This document shows positions 63,665 through 64,000 of a stretch of DNA of 64,000 bases, piece by piece. The stretch is from Anaerolineales bacterium (GTDB lineage Bacteria > Chloroflexota > Anaerolineae > 4572-78 > J111): assembly GCA_020634935.1 (NCBI GenBank), contig JACKAT010000018.1:34822-98821 (forward strand), read 5' to 3'. The notes beneath the pieces are model-generated. The model was not told the origin of the DNA. It was given only the letters and a program-made list of their open reading frames with translations, and did not search any database. How positions within the stretch are numbered: position 1 is the first letter of the stretch; each line of letters begins with the position of its first letter. A program made the translations under genes and the position numbers.

Positions 63665-64000
63665 ATGTTTCATAATGTGCAGACGCATTTAGCGTTAGGA
63701 GAGGAGCTATCCCTCGCATATTATCTTTGCGGACTTAATTTAAGGATAGTTTGGTCTGCGGTAATAGGGGTATTTTATGCCAAGGGTTGCGATGCTATGA
63801 GTCATCCCAAAAAAATGGCAGTCGAGTTTGTTAAACATGTGTTAAAACACAATCCAGAGGCAAAAAGTTTTGCCGCAATCTATGATGCTATGGCCAGAGA
63901 GGCCAGCGCGCGATCCTTTCATAATCTGGGGTATGATGAACTGGCTGTAGCCGGTATATCGTTTTCTTTGTTGGACACAAGCAAGTTAGAGAGAGTTATT
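63665..64000 (+). CDS. Unidentified protein, 3-prime end beyond the window
   Basis: An open frame of 112 codons runs from ATG 63665 to the right edge without a stop. The inner ATG at 63798 (MSHPKKMAVEFVKHVLKHNP) is an alternative start and gives a more typical soluble N-terminus. The peptide is helix-rich (EAKSFAAIYDAMAREASARS). I do not recognise a family. Confidence 0.45.
   Translation, partial: MFHNVQTHLALGEELSLAYYLCGLNLRIVWSAVIGVFYAKGCDAMSHPKKMAVEFVKHVLKHNPEAKSFAAIYDAMAREASARSFHNLGYDELAVAGISFSLLDTSKLERVI

Overview
The window looks like a chromosomal segment of an uncultured Chloroflexota bacterium (Anaerolineae/Ardenticatenia-like). This is inferred from the gene families and their style, not from a marker gene: solute-binding lipoproteins with long Ala/Glu/Pro linkers, type III glutamine synthetase, ParB-USP fusion, EAD/Trypco conflict proteins, and intergenic regions packed with short palindromic repeats. 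I see no rRNA or tRNA genes.

Region 1 (1-8.1 kb, minus strand) is a nitrogen-release block. Reading with transcription it carries type III glutamine synthetase, ureA-ureB-ureC, an agmatinase-family enzyme that best fits a Ni-dependent guanidine hydrolase, then hypA- and hypB-type nickel chaperones (hypB cut by the window edge). Region 2 (8.1-10.5 kb) is a graveyard: a Crp/Fnr regulator, two YdcZ-type DMT transporters and a VOC protein, all frameshifted. Region 3 (10.7-18.7 kb) is a sugar uptake and catabolism cluster: acetyltransferase, ADP-dependent-type sugar kinase, class II aldolase, two ABC permeases, binding lipoprotein, RpiR regulator.

Region 4 (18.7-28.1 kb, minus strand) is the urea ABC transporter urtABCDE followed upstream by ureD and ureF. 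UrtA is an in-frame tandem duplication with two almost identical binding domains in one protein. Together regions 1 and 4 form a guanidine/urea to ammonia to glutamine route; ureE and ureG are not in the window. Two copies of an unrecognised structured RNA, each with its own extended -10 promoter and terminator, lie antisense in the leaders of the glutamine synthetase and urtA genes. Those leaders, and two others in the window, also share a promoter followed within about 30 nt by a terminator-like hairpin.

Region 5 (28.2-32.5 kb) is the most striking part: a diversity-generating retroelement. A 1025-residue EAD1-TIR-NACHT-FGE/C-type-lectin protein ends in a 120-bp variable repeat. A matching 120-bp template repeat lies 422 bp downstream. 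All 20 differences between them fall on template adenines and change every one of the 15 template Asn codons plus one Tyr. The reverse transcriptase that should follow is reduced to about 58 C-terminal codons with an upstream in-frame stop. A second EAD1 protein (trypsin-TIR-EAD1) with a Trypco1-type partner lies at 55.6-57.4 kb, suggesting one linked conflict/immune network.

Region 6 (33-49 kb, plus strand) holds an LLM-class oxidoreductase behind a pair of 130-bp MITE-like elements, then two BMP-type nucleoside ABC transporters. One has a LIVBP-BMP fused binding protein, the other a LysM-like-BMP binding protein next to a separate LysM-like repeat protein. Region 7 (49-64 kb) has a decayed C26 amidotransferase, ParB-USP, cupin, a large membrane glycosyltransferase-like protein, an SH3 lipoprotein, the trypsin-TIR-EAD1 pair, BatD and a run of four glycosyltransferases. 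An unidentified gene is cut by the right edge.
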